Assembly (NCBI RefSeq): GCF_050947875.1
Contig: NC_134569.1
Coordinates: 36,183,277-36,247,276 of the forward strand
Direction: 5' to 3'
DNA from: Dermacentor variabilis
Lineage: Eukaryota > Arthropoda > Arachnida > Ixodida > Ixodidae
Length of the DNA: 64,000 nucleotides
The translations under genes and the position numbers were made by a program. Below, one piece after another: positions 11,356 to 23,815 of this stretch; position 1 is the first letter of the stretch; every line of letters starts with the position of its first letter. Under the pieces are notes generated by a model, which saw only the letters and a list, made by a program, of their open reading frames with translations, was not told the origin of the DNA and did not search any database.

Positions 11356-12780
11356 CTGCGAGTGACCGTAACCTAGAAGGAACATAGCAAGATGCTCCAT
11401 TTAATGGTCCACTCTTTTGTCACTGTCCTGGTATTCCTGTCCTGGTGTGTTTGTGTTTCTGAGTTGAGATGAAGTTTGTTTCATTACGTTCTGTGCATCC
11501 AACTGCTCAGCCTGCCGAACGAGGCGACAGACCAGGTTTTGCCTAAAAATAGCGTAAGGCACAGACATAGCGTTTCGTCTGTGTCTTACCTTATCATTGT
11601 TACCTATCTTTCATGCTATACTACATTATGCTCATTATATCAAGATCTGAAAGCTGTCAAGGCTTCATAGGGTACTCTTGTTAAAAAATATAAGAAACTC
11701 ACATCGTTATATTGATGTTTAATAGCTCAGAATGTTTATTTCTGTCTTCATTTCGCTTTTATATATTGCAGTTCCGCTAACGTATGTTCACAAACATGAG
11801 CTTCCATTATCTCCGGTTAAATGTACAGGATTCCATTAAGGTAATTATGAAGTATGTTAGTTCAAAAGGTCTGTATGTTAGGCAGAGTGCCATAAAGCTT
11901 GCGACATCTTACGTTTATAGAATTTAATTGCTGTAAGCAATTGAAATCACGTGGAGGAACGACAAACAAATCACATCAATTCTGAGAGGAACCGTCGCTT
12001 CTTACACTTTCGTTTTACTAGAAAACTCGGTGCACTTATCTTTCTCGCTCAAGAGATTCCGCAATGCTTCCAAATAACAGGCTAAAGCCCGACCGGTTAT
12101 TACACAGAAATCCCGACGTCTTGGAAAATGCATTTCGCAATTTCACCTCTTGTTACGTGCACGGACAACCACACCCGCCCCAATATACTGCCGAGCCGCA
12201 AACCTTCATACATTTCGCAACACATTCCCCAAACCCCAGACACGTTCGTACCTCGGCTGTCGCTGCTGCTTCAGACAAGTCGAAGAAAAAATAAAGAAGA
12301 AAAGAAAGCAATCGTAACGATGCTGCAGCCACCGGCGCCTTGCTTCGAGACCGGATCCATGGTGTCATTGTGCCATAAGCCTTAGCGGCGGCGGCCGCTC
12401 TGTCGCTCGCTGTAAACAGAAACTCGTTTGTAAGAACCTTCTGAGAGCATGTTCGCTTCTTAAAGCTCTCTTTTTCCAAGAGCCCGTTCCTTTCTTCTTG
12501 GCCATTCTCTAGTGTTGCGGAACGCCGCTGCTCTCGGGCTCCTCAGCGCTGGCCCTAGCCACGCTAGACTATCCCCTCACCCCCCCCCCCCCCACACTCC
12601 ATTTGCATGGCAATAGCAGCAGAAGCCGCCGCTCTGTGCCCACGCGACGTAATGAGCGCCAAAAGCCGTGGCGATGGCGACGCGAAGCGCTTTGAGGTCG
12701 CCGCTCCGCTTAAGAGGATAAGGCGTCTGCTTCCTATTCTCTAACTAGATTTGTGCAGCGCCACTGTACCTAACGCAGGC
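11356..12780. other. unassigned stretch, GC rises toward the right
   Basis: No gene is recognisable. From about 12520 the sequence becomes GC-rich with a C14 run (12580-12593) and CpG-rich blocks (12640-12720). It leads into a CCAAT/TATA cluster listed separately. The 14-mer TCTCGCTCAAGAGA occurs at 12043-12056 and again at 12815-12828. Confidence 0.4.
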
Positions 12781-12785
12781 GTCAG

Positions 12786-12876
12786 CCAATCGGGAACCAG
12801 TTTATAAAGGCTGTTCTCGCTCAAGAGACTGCCCTTATTGGTCGGTACCTGGGACTCGAATAATCACGGTGGCCAA
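12786..12876 (+). promoter_or_regulatory. promoter-like CCAAT/TATA cluster
   Basis: CCAAT at 12786-12790 is followed 13 bases on by TATAAA (12803-12808). An inverted CCAAT (ATTGG, about 12837-12841) and another CCAAT (about 12872-12876) follow within 70 bases, downstream of a CpG-rich block. The spacing fits a polymerase II core promoter firing to the right from about 12833. No coding exon is evident downstream, so this could serve a distant gene, a transposon, or nothing. Such short motifs also arise by chance. Confidence 0.25.
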
Positions 12877-13932
12877 TGATACGATAGCCAACGCACGAAA
12901 CGATCACAAGTAACAAGATGTCTCTGCTGCCATTTCAAAGCAATGCTAGTTACAATTGCGCTGTACATTTAAAAACTATCCTTAATTTCTCCGGACTGTC
13001 TGCGATTCATTTGCTGTCCAAAAAAAACGTATTGTCTTTAAGATTTCGAAAGGTAATCAGTTCACACGCCGTGTACGGATTTATTTTTTGCGCAATTATT
13101 CCGCTACTGCCTCTTTATCTTGTATACGGATAAAATGAAAAGGTACTACAAAGGCAAAGCATTTTATGAAGCGCCTATCAATGGCCCGTGGGCTCTCTGA
13201 ACATATTCTCACAAAGAACTGATTTTATATGTGAACAGATTTGCGAGTCTATAAACGAATTCATGTACGGGTGAGCGCGGCACTGCGAAATTAGTCGTCC
13301 TTCTGCGACTACGATTGCTGCGTCTGGCCAGAGCAGTCACTTATGCATGTACTAACTAGCGCTTCTTGATGTTTGCATGCTACAGATAACGAAATATAGG
13401 TGACTAGAAACTTCTGCACGCACGCATTTTGGCAGAAGATCCCGTTCTCTAGATTGCTTCACGCGTCCACCTCCTGATTAGCCGACGCCATTTCACGCTC
13501 TGGCAGCGCTGCACGTTTCTCGTGACAGAAGGCATCAGGCGGGCCGAAGCAGTGGCGTGGGTTGGCGTCACCGTTGTGTGAGAGCTTGTTTGTTAGGCGT
13601 CGTCGCATGCAAGAGCACAGACAGACGTCAGAGCGAGGCGTCGTGATGGGAAAGCGCCAGGGAAGAAGAGTTACACGTAATCCAATCCGTCAATAAAACG
13701 CTCTGTGAACACGGCCTGCTCCGGTGTTCCTCTTGGGAGAGCCGCAACCCACAGGATTTCGATGGGTCGCGTAAGGGGTTGTGGAACAGGATGAGACAGC
13801 ATGAGGTCTAGCTCCATGTAACAAGGTCTCCACCCTCACGATATATGCCCCTTGAGGCAAAACGATAAAGACGGACAAGTAGTAATCTTCCACCAGGGGT
13901 CGGGATTTGCGTCTTTACGGATAGGATCGAAG

Positions 13933-13934
<2 letters not shown>

Positions 13935-13970
<36 letters not shown>
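13935..13970. repeat. (TC)n microsatellite
   Basis: Eighteen uninterrupted TC dinucleotides, followed by an imperfect TATCTTTCTTTC tail. Confidence 0.95.
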
Positions 13971-13979
<9 letters not shown>

Positions 13980-14204
13980 TTCTATTTCGCGTTTGCTTTT
14001 GTTTCTTTGAGGTGTAGTCTTGGTTCTCCGTATAGAAAAACAAAGAAAGATACGATGGCGAGAATCGCTCTAGGGCAGAAGTGAACTCTTCCTTCTATTG
14101 TGCGATGCTCCACAGAAGCCTGGTGCGTTTTACGTTATTATGAAGGATGAACTCCCCGCGATATTGTAAAAAAAATTGCAGCAGACTTGTGTTTTCACGC
14201 GTCT

Positions 14205-14262
<58 letters not shown>
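14205..14262. repeat. (TTG)n microsatellite
   Basis: Nineteen uninterrupted trinucleotide units. Read as protein it gives poly-Val or poly-Thr frames, which are artefacts and not genes. Confidence 0.95.
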
Positions 14263-15529
14263 CAAGAAAGCCATTTTACATAGGTGCATATTTCTGAAGA
14301 ATACCTCGAATATTTTTGTTATGCCTGAAGCACTGCAGATTCAACAGCGTCGGGGCTCCTTAAAAGCACATTGAATATCTCTTACATACAAAATAAATCG
14401 CCCATTTTCTTTTAAAACCATCCGAATGCTCGCAGATACATTAGCTTCACAAATGGCTTGTTCTAATCAACGACTTTACAAGCTATTAACGGGTCAGTTA
14501 AGAAAAATGACTGCGGCAAGCTTAACGACAATTAGTAAAGGTAGGTCAGGGTGTATCAAATATGTGCATGATTGTCATCGCACAGTGCTTAGTCTTTTCG
14601 ACCGCCTACAGCGCAGCAAAAAGCTACGGGTCGCGTCAGCCAATCTTACTGGAGAACCAGAAGAACGGCTCCTACAATGTCCGCCTGTAATGCCCTCCAC
14701 GCGATGCCGACTGAATGAAGGCTTGACGAAAGGATACGCTTCCTACAATGAGCAAACTCACCTTCTCTTGTCATAACGCATAATCGGCTCTTGTTACTGG
14801 TGGGCTGACATGAGCCCTATAGCCTTCGTTGCACTGCACAGAGTTGTTGAGATGGGGTGTAAATGTCTACAAACTAGAAGCGGAGGGGCCGCTTGCCGTA
14901 CACAGAAGACAACAGAAAAGAACCCAATACGAGCAATAACGATATGATTGTTGAACAAGGAGGGGAGTCAACGTGCCTAAGAGTATTCATCCGGAAAAAA
15001 TACATTTCGCGAAGGTGTGGGAACGATGAACTCATTATTCCATCATGTAGCAGTGAAGATTATTTGAGCAAAATCCACCGCTGGGTCTCAGCTGATATAC
15101 CTGCTGTTTGCTGTTTGTCTGCTGACATGTACCTACTGCCTTCTGCCTGCTGAACACAGCACCACCCGTTTCATTTCCGGCCACGACGGCTGCATTCATT
15201 TGCGGACAAAAGTTAAAATCGGCATTATGCAGAAATTTACGTGTCCGTAAAAGAACTGTAGTTAGCCGAACTCATTAGAAGCCGTCCACTATACGTCCCT
15301 GATCATTATGTGCAGTTCCAACACGAGAATGACAATCAGTGAAGACGATTACATTGACTATGGGGGCAAAAGTAGGCACATCGATAAATTAAAGAAGAGA
15401 AAAAGAAACCTAACAGATACTAGTACTTTGCACAAGCAGCTGTGATGCGACGGAATTATAAAATAGTAGTTGGGCGGTTATCTGCCGACCACAGCATGAC
15501 CTCTCCTACAGCATGGTCATCTAAAGTAC

Positions 15530-16203
15530 TCATGGCCATCTAAAAACTAAAGTACTGTTTAATAGTCTCGGAAGAGAACAGCAGTTTACGATAGGTAGCG
15601 AGGCACTGGGAGTGGTAAGGGAATGCATGTACTTAGGGCAGGTAGTGACCGCGGATCCGGATCACGAGACTGAAATAATCAGAAGAATAAGAATGGGCTG
15701 GGGTGCGTTTGGCAGGCTTTCTCAGGTCATGAACAGCAGGTTGCCCTTATCCCTGAAGGGAAACGTGTATAACAGCTGTGTCTTACCAGTACTCACGTAC
15801 GGAGCAGGAATCTGGAGGCTTACGAAAAGGGTTCTACTTAAATTGAGGACGACGCAACGAGCTATGGAAAGAAGAATTATGGGTGTAACGTTAAGGGATA
15901 AGCAAAGAACAGATTGGGTGAGGGAACAAACGCAAGTTAATGACATCTTAGTTGAAATCAGGAAAAAGAAATGGGGCATGGGCAGGACATGTAATGAGGA
16001 GGGAAGGTAACCGATGGTAGTTAAGGGTTACGGACTGGATTCCAAGCGAAGGGAAGCGTAGCAGGGGGCGGCAGAAAGTTAGGTGGGCGGATGAGATTAA
16101 GAAGTTTGCAGGGACGACATGGCCACAGTTAGCACATGACCGGGGTAGTTGGAGAAGTTTGGGAGAGGCATTTGCCCTGGAGTGGGCATAACCAGGCTGC
16201 TGC

Positions 16204-16238
<35 letters not shown>

Positions 16239-16253
16239 TTGATGATGATGATG
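15530..16253 (+). mobile_element. RTE-like LINE, 5'-truncated, with (GAT)n tail
   Basis: This is the best preserved of three RTE-like copies. The open frame runs from about 15540 to 16010: LKTKVLFNSLGREQQF, ECMYLGQVVTADPDHE, IIRRIRMGWGAFGRL, SCVLPVLTYGAGIWRLTKR, ERRIMGVTLRDKQRTDW, DILVEIRKKKWGMG. A frameshift then scrambles the C-terminal RW/GRP region, although at DNA level it still matches the other copies to the end. The sequence closes with ATAACCAGGCTGCTGCTGATGATG running into a GAT/ATG array (16204-16253). Only the post-RT domain is present, with no YADD box. DNA-level alignment by eye with the reversed copy at 34696-35030 shows clear, high similarity. Confidence 0.82.
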
Positions 16254-17639
16254 ACGAGACGACACGCCGCCTGTTACAAGCGGATATTATTATCAATCAT
16301 TCTCTGCTTCCCGTTATTAAAGACCGCCTGATTATCTATCAGCTTGACACGAGGCATGGTTTATGCTTCTCTTTATGGAAACGACCTATGTTGTATGCAC
16401 TCTATGTGTGATTCGAAAGGATATGCACGCTTTTCCCTTCAATGCTATATATGATTGCGCTACCTCTGACATCGGCCCAAGAAAGAGGTTATTTCCGGCC
16501 ACGGACACGACAAATTCATTTGGGGGGGGGGGGGGGTAGAAGTATACGGATTCGCTGTGAAACTGCTGGTAATCTCTCAACCCCAGCGCCACTTATCAAA
16601 TGAGGTAGGATGTTAAGCCTATCACTTTTCCTAACTATAACAATCTAACAGCACAAATACAAGAAGCATTTCGTCCTTGCACGTAGTTGCATGTGCTGTG
16701 CAGACGGCTCCCCTATCTTTCTCTTTCTCTCTCTTCTTAAAAAAGAGCACGTGATTCGGCTTTAAGGGTACATCATACGTGTATGGACAGCAGCTTGGCT
16801 TTTTTTTACGTCACCGTACCTTCAGCAGCGTAAGGGAATACTTCTAAGGGAATACTTGACACTTGTGACGCCACGAATTAGATATGCATCGAGCACTATT
16901 ACGTAATAGCGAGGTACCGATGGGTGTTATGAAATCATCCTTAGAAATTCACACGCTTACATTGTTTGTGTTAGTTCGAATTGGCATACTCTCCGGATGC
17001 AACTTTCTTGCTGTTTTCATTGCTTATCCGACTCAGTAGTCCCCTCGGCATTTGGCAGCAGCGTTACTTAAGTTTCTTTCGGAATATTAGCTCATGCAAC
17101 AATATTACATGTCTTATTCATAGTGTTGCTCCACCCTCTTTACATTCCCGCATCTGTCGCAGCGAAAATAGGAGCACCGAAGGCCAGCAGAATGCTTCCA
17201 CTTCGATAGACTTCTTTCATAACCAATACCTGAGCGCTATGCTCTAGCCAATCTCAGATATCGAGCGGATAAGTTTAGATGAAAAGGCAAGCTCGCAGCC
17301 TTTCTTGTAACACGTCGAGGGGCATATTACAGACCGCTATTCGTCTAAAGCAGAACGAATATTCCCTACCGCGGTATTTCGTAGCATTTCGTGCACCGCC
17401 ACATCCCGAAAGAAACTCGCCGTGGTGTTACCATCATGTTACAACATGCGCCGTCTTCTAATCAGCGAAAATCGACATCAGGTTAGTCATATTTTGTTAC
17501 CCGTCGAACATAGACCTGCCAGGACGAAAGGCGTCCACGGTCCGTAGCCATATTTGCATATCCGAAATGACAACCCATAGCGAATCGACTGAGACGTTAT
17601 CGTGACGTCTGAAAACATCATTTAGAACACAATCTCACA
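16254..17639. other. unassigned stretch, no gene seen
   Basis: Contains a G15 run (16522-16536) and a small direct duplication, TAAGGGAATACTT, repeated at about 16840-16870. Short open frames only, with no motif recognised. Confidence 0.4.
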
Positions 17640-20300
17640 ACATTGCTAGGCTCCTGTGGTGCCAGATATAGCTACTAATGTTCGATTATGTAAATCTATG
17701 TATACATATAGCACAGATGCAGAAAACGAGGTTGTTATTCCAGAATTTTTCGTTTGCGCGGCCTCTGGAACGCCATTCCTCATTATGCAAGAAAAGGTGA
17801 GGTGGTGGTGGTAGACTTTCTGAAGTAAGCATAAGCGAAAAAATTTTCTCCGTAGCGATAAATGAGACAACGCTAAACTGGCTTTCATTGCTGATATGCT
17901 GGATGTACGAAAATAATTGGCTAGTATGAAATGCCTGGTGTTGTCCTGGATCCGTTCAAGTGCATTAATAATGTTATCACGGTCAGAATACGTAACAGCA
18001 GCGGCATATTCTAATTTGGGGTGCCACAAAAGTTTTATAAAGCAGCAATTTTAGTTATGGAGACTTGCTGAAATTTCAACGACAATATCCTAGCATTCGA
18101 TTTGCGTTATTAATTATTACGGTGACGTGAGTTTTCCATGTTAGATCAGTTGTTATATTGATTCCGAGATATCGATAGGAATAAAGTTGTTCAGGCGAAC
18201 TACTTTTAAGTTTCTAAACTGGGCGGCGTTCGTTTGTGTGAGAAACACGGACTAATTTGCATTTATTAATGTTTAATTCCATAAGCAACTTATCGCATGA
18301 GCCCATTATAGAATTTACGTCAGATTGTAATATATGCCCATCGCGCTCACTGCTAATTTCTCGATATATAACACGATCATCGGCGTAAAGATGAATATTA
18401 GAAGAAACACAACTTGGTAAATCATTAACGTAAATTAAAAAAGGCACTGGGGCTAAAACTGAGCCCTGAGGCACGCCAGATGAAACATATGTTGGTGAAT
18501 AATCGTGATCCTTAACCATGACATATTGAAGACGATTAGTAAAGAAGTATCCTAGCCATGTTAGTAATTTGTGATCTAAGTTCAATGCTGAAACTTTGAC
18601 CATAAGAAGTGCGTGGCATACTTTATCGAATGCTTTGGCGAAGTCTAAATATATGCAGTCATCTTGGGAAGTTCTGTCCAGTAGGATGTGCAAGCGATGT
18701 GTAAAAGGTAGTAGTTGTGTGTTACATGAGTAGGACTGGTGGAAACCGTTTCGGGAACCCGCGAAGTTATTTGAGTCTAAGAAGTTAAAAATGTTAGAAT
18801 ACAGTATATGCTGCATAATTTTACAAGGAATGGTCGGTAATGAAATTGGGCGGTAGTTAAGAGCGAAGTGCGTGTTACCAGATTTATGAATAGTAACCAC
18901 CTTCCCAGTATTCCAGTCCGACAGTAAGAAACCATGATCAAATGATTGTTGAAGAATAATATTGAGGAAAAGAGCTGAGCACATCTTTGTTTGTTTTAGA
19001 AATCTGGAGTTGATGTTATCCACACTACAAGAGGAAGCCAATTTCAGAGAGTGGATTACCTTTACAATACCAGCATATTCTATCTTAACAGGAGACATAG
19101 GGGAAAAAGTTCTGTGAGAAAAAGTGCTAAGCGCTTCTGGATAATGAGAGCAAGAATTATTACTAATAGCTCTATGAAATATGAGAGGCTAGTCAGCTAA
19201 CATGGTATGGGTTCTCCTGAATCATCATTCAGAGATATCAGGTAACTTTCATCGCCCTTAACAATGCTCCAACATTTTTAGGCTTATTACACAGTAGGTT
19301 AGGTAAAGCAGAGTCACAGAAAGATGTCTTGGTTGCGCGAACAGAATGTGGGTAGTCTCCTTCGGCTTTAAAGTACACTTTCCAGTGTTCAGCAGCGTTT
19401 CGGAGCTTTCCCAAACGAACAGACACTGCTTTTTATTACAAAGACGCTTAAGCGTTTAGTATATCATGGTGCATTATTGTGCGATACTACTTCTCTTGCG
19501 CGTACATACTTGTCTATGAGTTGGTTCACTTTCGTAGTAAATGTATTCCAGTTTTCTTGAACATCTCGAAGGTCAAAGTTCTGGAGATAAATGACCAGGA
19601 ATTCACTCAATCTTTCATTGATAAGGTCAAAATTAGCTCTTTCATAGTCAGGAATTTTTTTTATGTTTGCGCTGTACACGAGGAGAGAATATGTTGACGT
19701 TAAAGTGCAAAAGCGAATGATCACTGAAATCAGGGAGGAGAGTTATAGGAGATATGAACTCTGAGTGTGTAGAAAAAATTAAGTGCAATGTATGCGGGGA
19801 TTCAGGCGTAGCCCTTGTCGGTTCTCTCACAAGCTGCGTGACATGGAAGCAATTGGACATATCTAAGAACTGATTAGACTGGGTGGAAAATGGGCTGACT
19901 ATAGGAAAAGCGCCGGAATATGTTATACCTCGAAAACTGAAGTCAATTGGCGTTAGGAAGGCGGTAGTATGCTCCTAGTATCATCTTCTTATTTCTAAGA
20001 GAAACGCCCACCCCGACTATTTCCAAATGCGACACCACGCGTACTTGAAATGATGATTTTTTTTGATACAGCAATCAATGTGCCACCACCAGATCTGCCA
20101 TCTCGATCACAATGATACACATCGTTATGTTTACCGTTGCGAAAGGTTTTGTTATTGGAAACTTTCGAGCTCAGCCACGTTTCGGGTACTATAAGGCACG
20201 TACCATAAGCATACGCTGCCTAGCTCAGTTGATCGCGCTTATTCATCACACTTCTAAATTTAGGGAACAGAACTGAGAGGGAAAGTATTGAAAAGCTCTC
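17640..20300 (-). pseudogene. CR1-like LINE ORF2: endonuclease and reverse transcriptase
   Basis: Read on the minus strand from about 20300 down. Endonuclease: FPKFRSVMNKRDQLS, IVPETWLSSKVSNN (catalytic Glu), HNDVYHCDRDGRSGGGTLIAV, then LVREPTRATPESPHTLHL and LLPDFSDHSLL (catalytic Asp-His near the end). Reverse transcriptase, open without a stop from 19098 to 18214: SCSVDNINSRFLKQ, IHKSGNTHFALNYRPISL, GFHQSYSCNTQL, YLDFAKAFDKVCHALL, SSGVPQGSVLAPVPFLIYVNDLP, HLYADDRVIY. The tail (18029-17646) has PKLEYAAAV and a basic end. The SGVPQGSVL and IYVNDLP motifs point to the CR1 group. The YADD box is intact, but the endonuclease is frameshifted, so the gene is inactive. ORF1 lies upstream, separated by another LINE's insertion. 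Confidence 0.85.
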
Positions 20301-20404
20301 AGTGCCATTTCTCAGCTCTAACCGTTATATTTCGTGATGAGCAGAAACATGGTTATTTGCACCTTTTCTGACCATGCGCGCTTACCAACGGGGCCGTTAT
20401 TGAT

Positions 20405-20690
20405 ATTGTTCTGTGATGGATGGATTGATGAAAAAATGTTATTGACGTCCATCAGAACGTGCATTAGCACGTAGCGGGCCGCTCCCACGTCGGCGCAGGA
20501 AGACCTAGCCTCTCCGACACCTCGCGGGCCCGTTGGACTGCCCATAGTTGGGCTTCAAAATCGGGACTGCGTAGGGCAGCCTCCCACTTGGACGACGCAA
20601 CGTCTTCGTCACCCCGTAACGCGGGGCACCGCCAGAGCAGGTGATCTAACTTGGCAAAGTCTGAGCAAAGCGTGCAAGTGATGCATTTTT
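20405..20690 (-). mobile_element. 5'-truncated LINE 3' end inside the CR1-like element
   Basis: On the minus strand the frame reads CTLCSDFAKLDHLLWRCPAL, then KWEAALRSPDFEAQLWAV and RAREVSERLGLPAP. This is the C-terminal Cys/His finger and tail typical of the RNase H-bearing tick LINEs (compare the CPWC...HEC end of the element at 7-11 kb and the EDWEAALLG end of the copy at 28.7 kb). A short 3'UTR follows, ending in AATAACATTTTTTCATCAATCCATCC at about 20405. Only some 290 bases are present. It sits between ORF1 and ORF2 of the CR1-like element in the same orientation, so it is a later insertion or the two halves were never one copy. Confidence 0.65.
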
Positions 20691-20699
20691 TAATTGACG

Positions 20700-21440
20700 C
20701 GGATGACACGGATCGTAACCTGCGCGGCTGTTCCATAACTCAGTCACTTGATCTTTCATAGACATAACACATGTCATCCACGTATATTTCATCGTGTCGA
20801 AGTTTAAAGGTAGGCGCGTTCGACAATACCTTCGCAAACGCAGTTAGCCTTTTTTCTAGCGTCGCGAGTCACAGGTGAAAAGTCTTCAGCCACAGTTACA
20901 TTACTTACAGTTTCCTGCTTTGTTTAAAGATGCCTTCACGAACCTTAAACCTGCAGAACTTGACAATTAGTGGTCTACATTTCTTTGCCCGATATGGGCC
21001 ACCTCAATTATTACAATTGTTAGCTCCGCGTAAATTTTTTGTTGCAGCAGCCCAACTATTCTGCATTCAGTTTGATCCCATGACTCGGGGCTGTCCGGAA
21101 CACCATAGAACACTAGGTTATCACGACGAGCCCTGTCCATAAGGTCGTTAATCCGAGACCGTGTGTCATCATTTTGCTGCGCAACACCAGCGATCCCTTC
21201 TTGAGTGAGTTCTAGGTCGTGCGGCACCGTGTCAATAGTACCAATCCTCACCTGAACTTCACATGTTTTGTCGCCGATATGGGCAAGCTTTATATCAAAC
21301 GACTGCTGTGCTTACTTTTATGCCATTTATGGCAGCCAGCCAGTCAGATTGCCCTTTGGTGAGCGTTGTTGATTGACGATTTAGGTGTTGCAAATGCCGC
21401 AGGATTTCCTTCTGACAATCTGCTTCACTTTCGGAGCATA
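20700..21440 (-). pseudogene. LINE ORF1 with coiled coil and RRM-like domain (probably of the CR1-like element)
   Basis: On the minus strand: QKEILRHLQHLNRQSTTLTK and a likely coiled coil (LELTQEGIAGVAQQNDDTRSRINDLMDRARR). Next comes NLVFYGVPDSPESWDQTECR, the start of an RRM-like fold seen in L1/CR1-type ORF1 proteins, then VEVAHIGQRN-like sequence. After a frame break come DFSPVTRDARKKL, FKLRHDEIYVDDMCYVY and the end. The architecture (coiled coil, RRM-like, C-terminal domain) is that of an RNA-binding ORF1p. Position and strand make it the partner of the CR1-like ORF2 at 17640-20300. Stops near 20967 and 20840 show it is dead. Confidence 0.6.
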
Positions 21441-21604
21441 ACAAAAGACAACACACATGAGCATACTCTTCAACATTCTCTTGTGGGCAAGTTCTTTATG
21501 AGGTTAATGATGGTACATAGATTTGCCTAAACATGGTCCTTCTGACTTTAAGTGGCTTGGTGGCTTTGCAAACTGATCCCTTTGAACAAATTACTGCGTT
21601 ATAT

Positions 21605-21702
21605 ATGAATATAAATGAATGAATGAAATTGTCCGACGGCCGAATTCAAACAGGGCACAGAAGCGCGATATTTAAATCATTACGCCACCAACACTTGCGT
21701 TG
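21605..21702 (-). mobile_element. possible tRNA-derived SINE fragment
   Basis: On the minus strand GGTGGCGTAATGATTT resembles an RNA polymerase III A box, and about 35 bases on GTTTGAATTC resembles a B box. The copy ends in a short (ATTC)n tail at 21607-21628. The spacing and tail fit a SINE, but both boxes are off consensus and I could not tie it to Ruka. Confidence 0.3.
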
Positions 21703-23815
21703 ACAAGCAGCATGTAACACCCTTAACATTCTCCAACGGGAAGCCAGTCCGTTGAGGCTCTTGGTGCGGTTCTATCTGGCCACCTAGAAAGGCAGAAGCT
21801 CTGCAATTAGCAGCGATTATGCATGTTCGCAGAGTTCTATTGTCTTCTACATTTAGAAAAGTGCAGGGGCCCTATAACGTAATACTGTTACAATCTATTT
21901 TATTCCAATTTGCCGACGTCAAATTTACGCCCCCGTCGACGAGAGCATCGGATGGTGACCCGCAGCGTTCTTTAAAGAGCCCAATTAAATTTTCTGCTTG
22001 TCAATACCATGTGACTTTTGTTTGCTTTCAAAGCAAAAAAGCATTGCCTACCTTAACTAGTTTTTCTTATCTAATTGGCTGAAGAAAGGCAAGGAGCACG
22101 CAGAAGTCAAGAGGGTTTTGGTAGGGCCGAGTGAGAGCAGGGAAAGCAGGCAACTGGATGAGCAGGGTGGTGCCGGCGTTAACAATTGGTCCGCTTCCCC
22201 TTGCTTTGCTTGAGATGGCTGGTCGGAAATCGCGACGGCGTGCAACCGGAAGATAAGGAAACTCCACCTCGAGGAAGAAGAGAGCACCAGTCCCCCTCCC
22301 CCATAGAGCACCCCTTTTCTGCCACAAGGCTTCGCCTATTAAATGCAGAATAAAGACATTTAAAAAAAGAAATGCCACTGAAATGGATCCTCAGCGAAAA
22401 TGAATTGTCAGAGCAATGTCGTATATGGGACCGAAAGGACTCGTCAACGTCAACTCGACAACAGAAAAAAAATGCTGGCTCTACCGTAATCGAGAGTAGG
22501 TGTAAGCATGAAATGGCGACCGGCAAAGCGGATTGGTTGTAGATGATACTAGCCACAATCTTAAAATGGGTGTAGTACATGTTCGCAACGGCAGACCCCA
22601 CCTCACCGCACCGCGCCGCCATACTGTGCACTGGTCCATATGGACGCTGCCTAGCTGGAAGAAGAGACCCGGCTGTTTCTGATATTGTCTTGCACTTTTA
22701 ATATTAAGTCTGAGAAGATTTAACATAAAAGGCATGCGCTGTCGGTGTTTTGTTTCATAACATTTGTTTGTTGGCTGTCATTTTCAAAATTCCGAGGAAT
22801 AGCTCTGTCAAGAATGTAAGACAAGGAATGAGCAACTTTAGTGACATAATGAAGTGGTAAAATAGCCCGCATATACCGCATGTCGTACAGCAAAACGTAG
22901 CATATACATATAAATAACTATGTACGGAAATTTTCGCTGACAGACAACTCCGCCGATACCGGCGCCACGCCACGCCGGATTTTCTGCGACGCGGGGCCTT
23001 TAATGCTGTCGCGTTAAAAATTATTTTAAGCAAATAAATCCATTATTTCCGGCAACTCCGAGGATCATGTGCCAAAGTAATGGGCGGGCAGCCATTTCCT
23101 ATTCCTTTCGGAACAGGACAGTCTACCGCTATTCCGGAAAAAAAGTCAGTATTGTGCAGCATATCAATACATCTTTACTGCGTACACGTCACTTTGATGT
23201 CGTGAGGTATTGCGGTTTTGTGACGTCGCGTGACAGACAGGCGAAGTGGGCGAAGTCCGTAAACATTTTTACCAATAGCGTTGGGATAATGGCGAGAAAA
23301 GTATAGACAGGGAAGTAATTATTTTTCGTTTGTTTGGTCTAATCAAGCATAATGAGAATGTACCCGCCATATCAGAAGGGGCATTTTAGCAGTTTTCTTT
23401 ATGTCGCGTGACAAACCAGCGATGTGGGTGTGGCCAGAAAAAATCTTGACTAATCATGGAGGGCTCATTGCAGAAATTCAATAGAAACTGTTTGGAATAC
23501 CTTTATGTTATAGCACCCCGAATTGCATTAAAATTTAGGCATATAAAAGCAGATAAAGCGTAGTAAACAAAGCCGCAAGAACGTCTGAAGCCACAAACAC
23601 GAAAATCAGCGAAATCTATGTATTAACCATCATTGCCATGGTAGCTGAATGATTTTAGTGCCAGAATTCCCTCTAGTAATTTTTGTAGAAAACCGTACGG
23701 CTAGAACAGTATTCGAAAAAATAGAAAGCACACACACGGCAACACTGAAAAAGTTTGTGAAGAAAAAAGTGTCCCACAAGCGGGATGAAGACGAGTGGAA
23801 ATGAGAATAGCGTCG
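21703..23815. other. unassigned stretch with interspersed-repeat fragments
   Basis: No gene is recognised. The block about 22925-23010 (GCCGGATTTTCTGCGACGCGG, then AATGCTGTCGCGTTAAAA) has the look of a widespread tick repeat. Two similar segments lie at 23222-23280 and 23402-23458 (GTCGCGTGACA followed by CCAGCGATGTGGG or GGCGAAGTGGG). Overlapping frames of 80-150 codons at 22067-22631 on the minus strand have no motif. Confidence 0.4.

Larger units (their letters stand above)
12900..15525. other. unassigned stretch with two microsatellites
   Basis: Two open frames of 116 and 86 codons (14426-14776 and 14893-15153, plus strand) have no recognisable motif and no matching neighbours. I do not support them as genes. 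The rest is AT-rich non-coding DNA around the CT and GTT microsatellites listed separately. Confidence 0.4.

Noticed and set aside
14095..14374. Poly-Thr and poly-Val frames
   Set aside because: Translations of the (TTG)n microsatellite.
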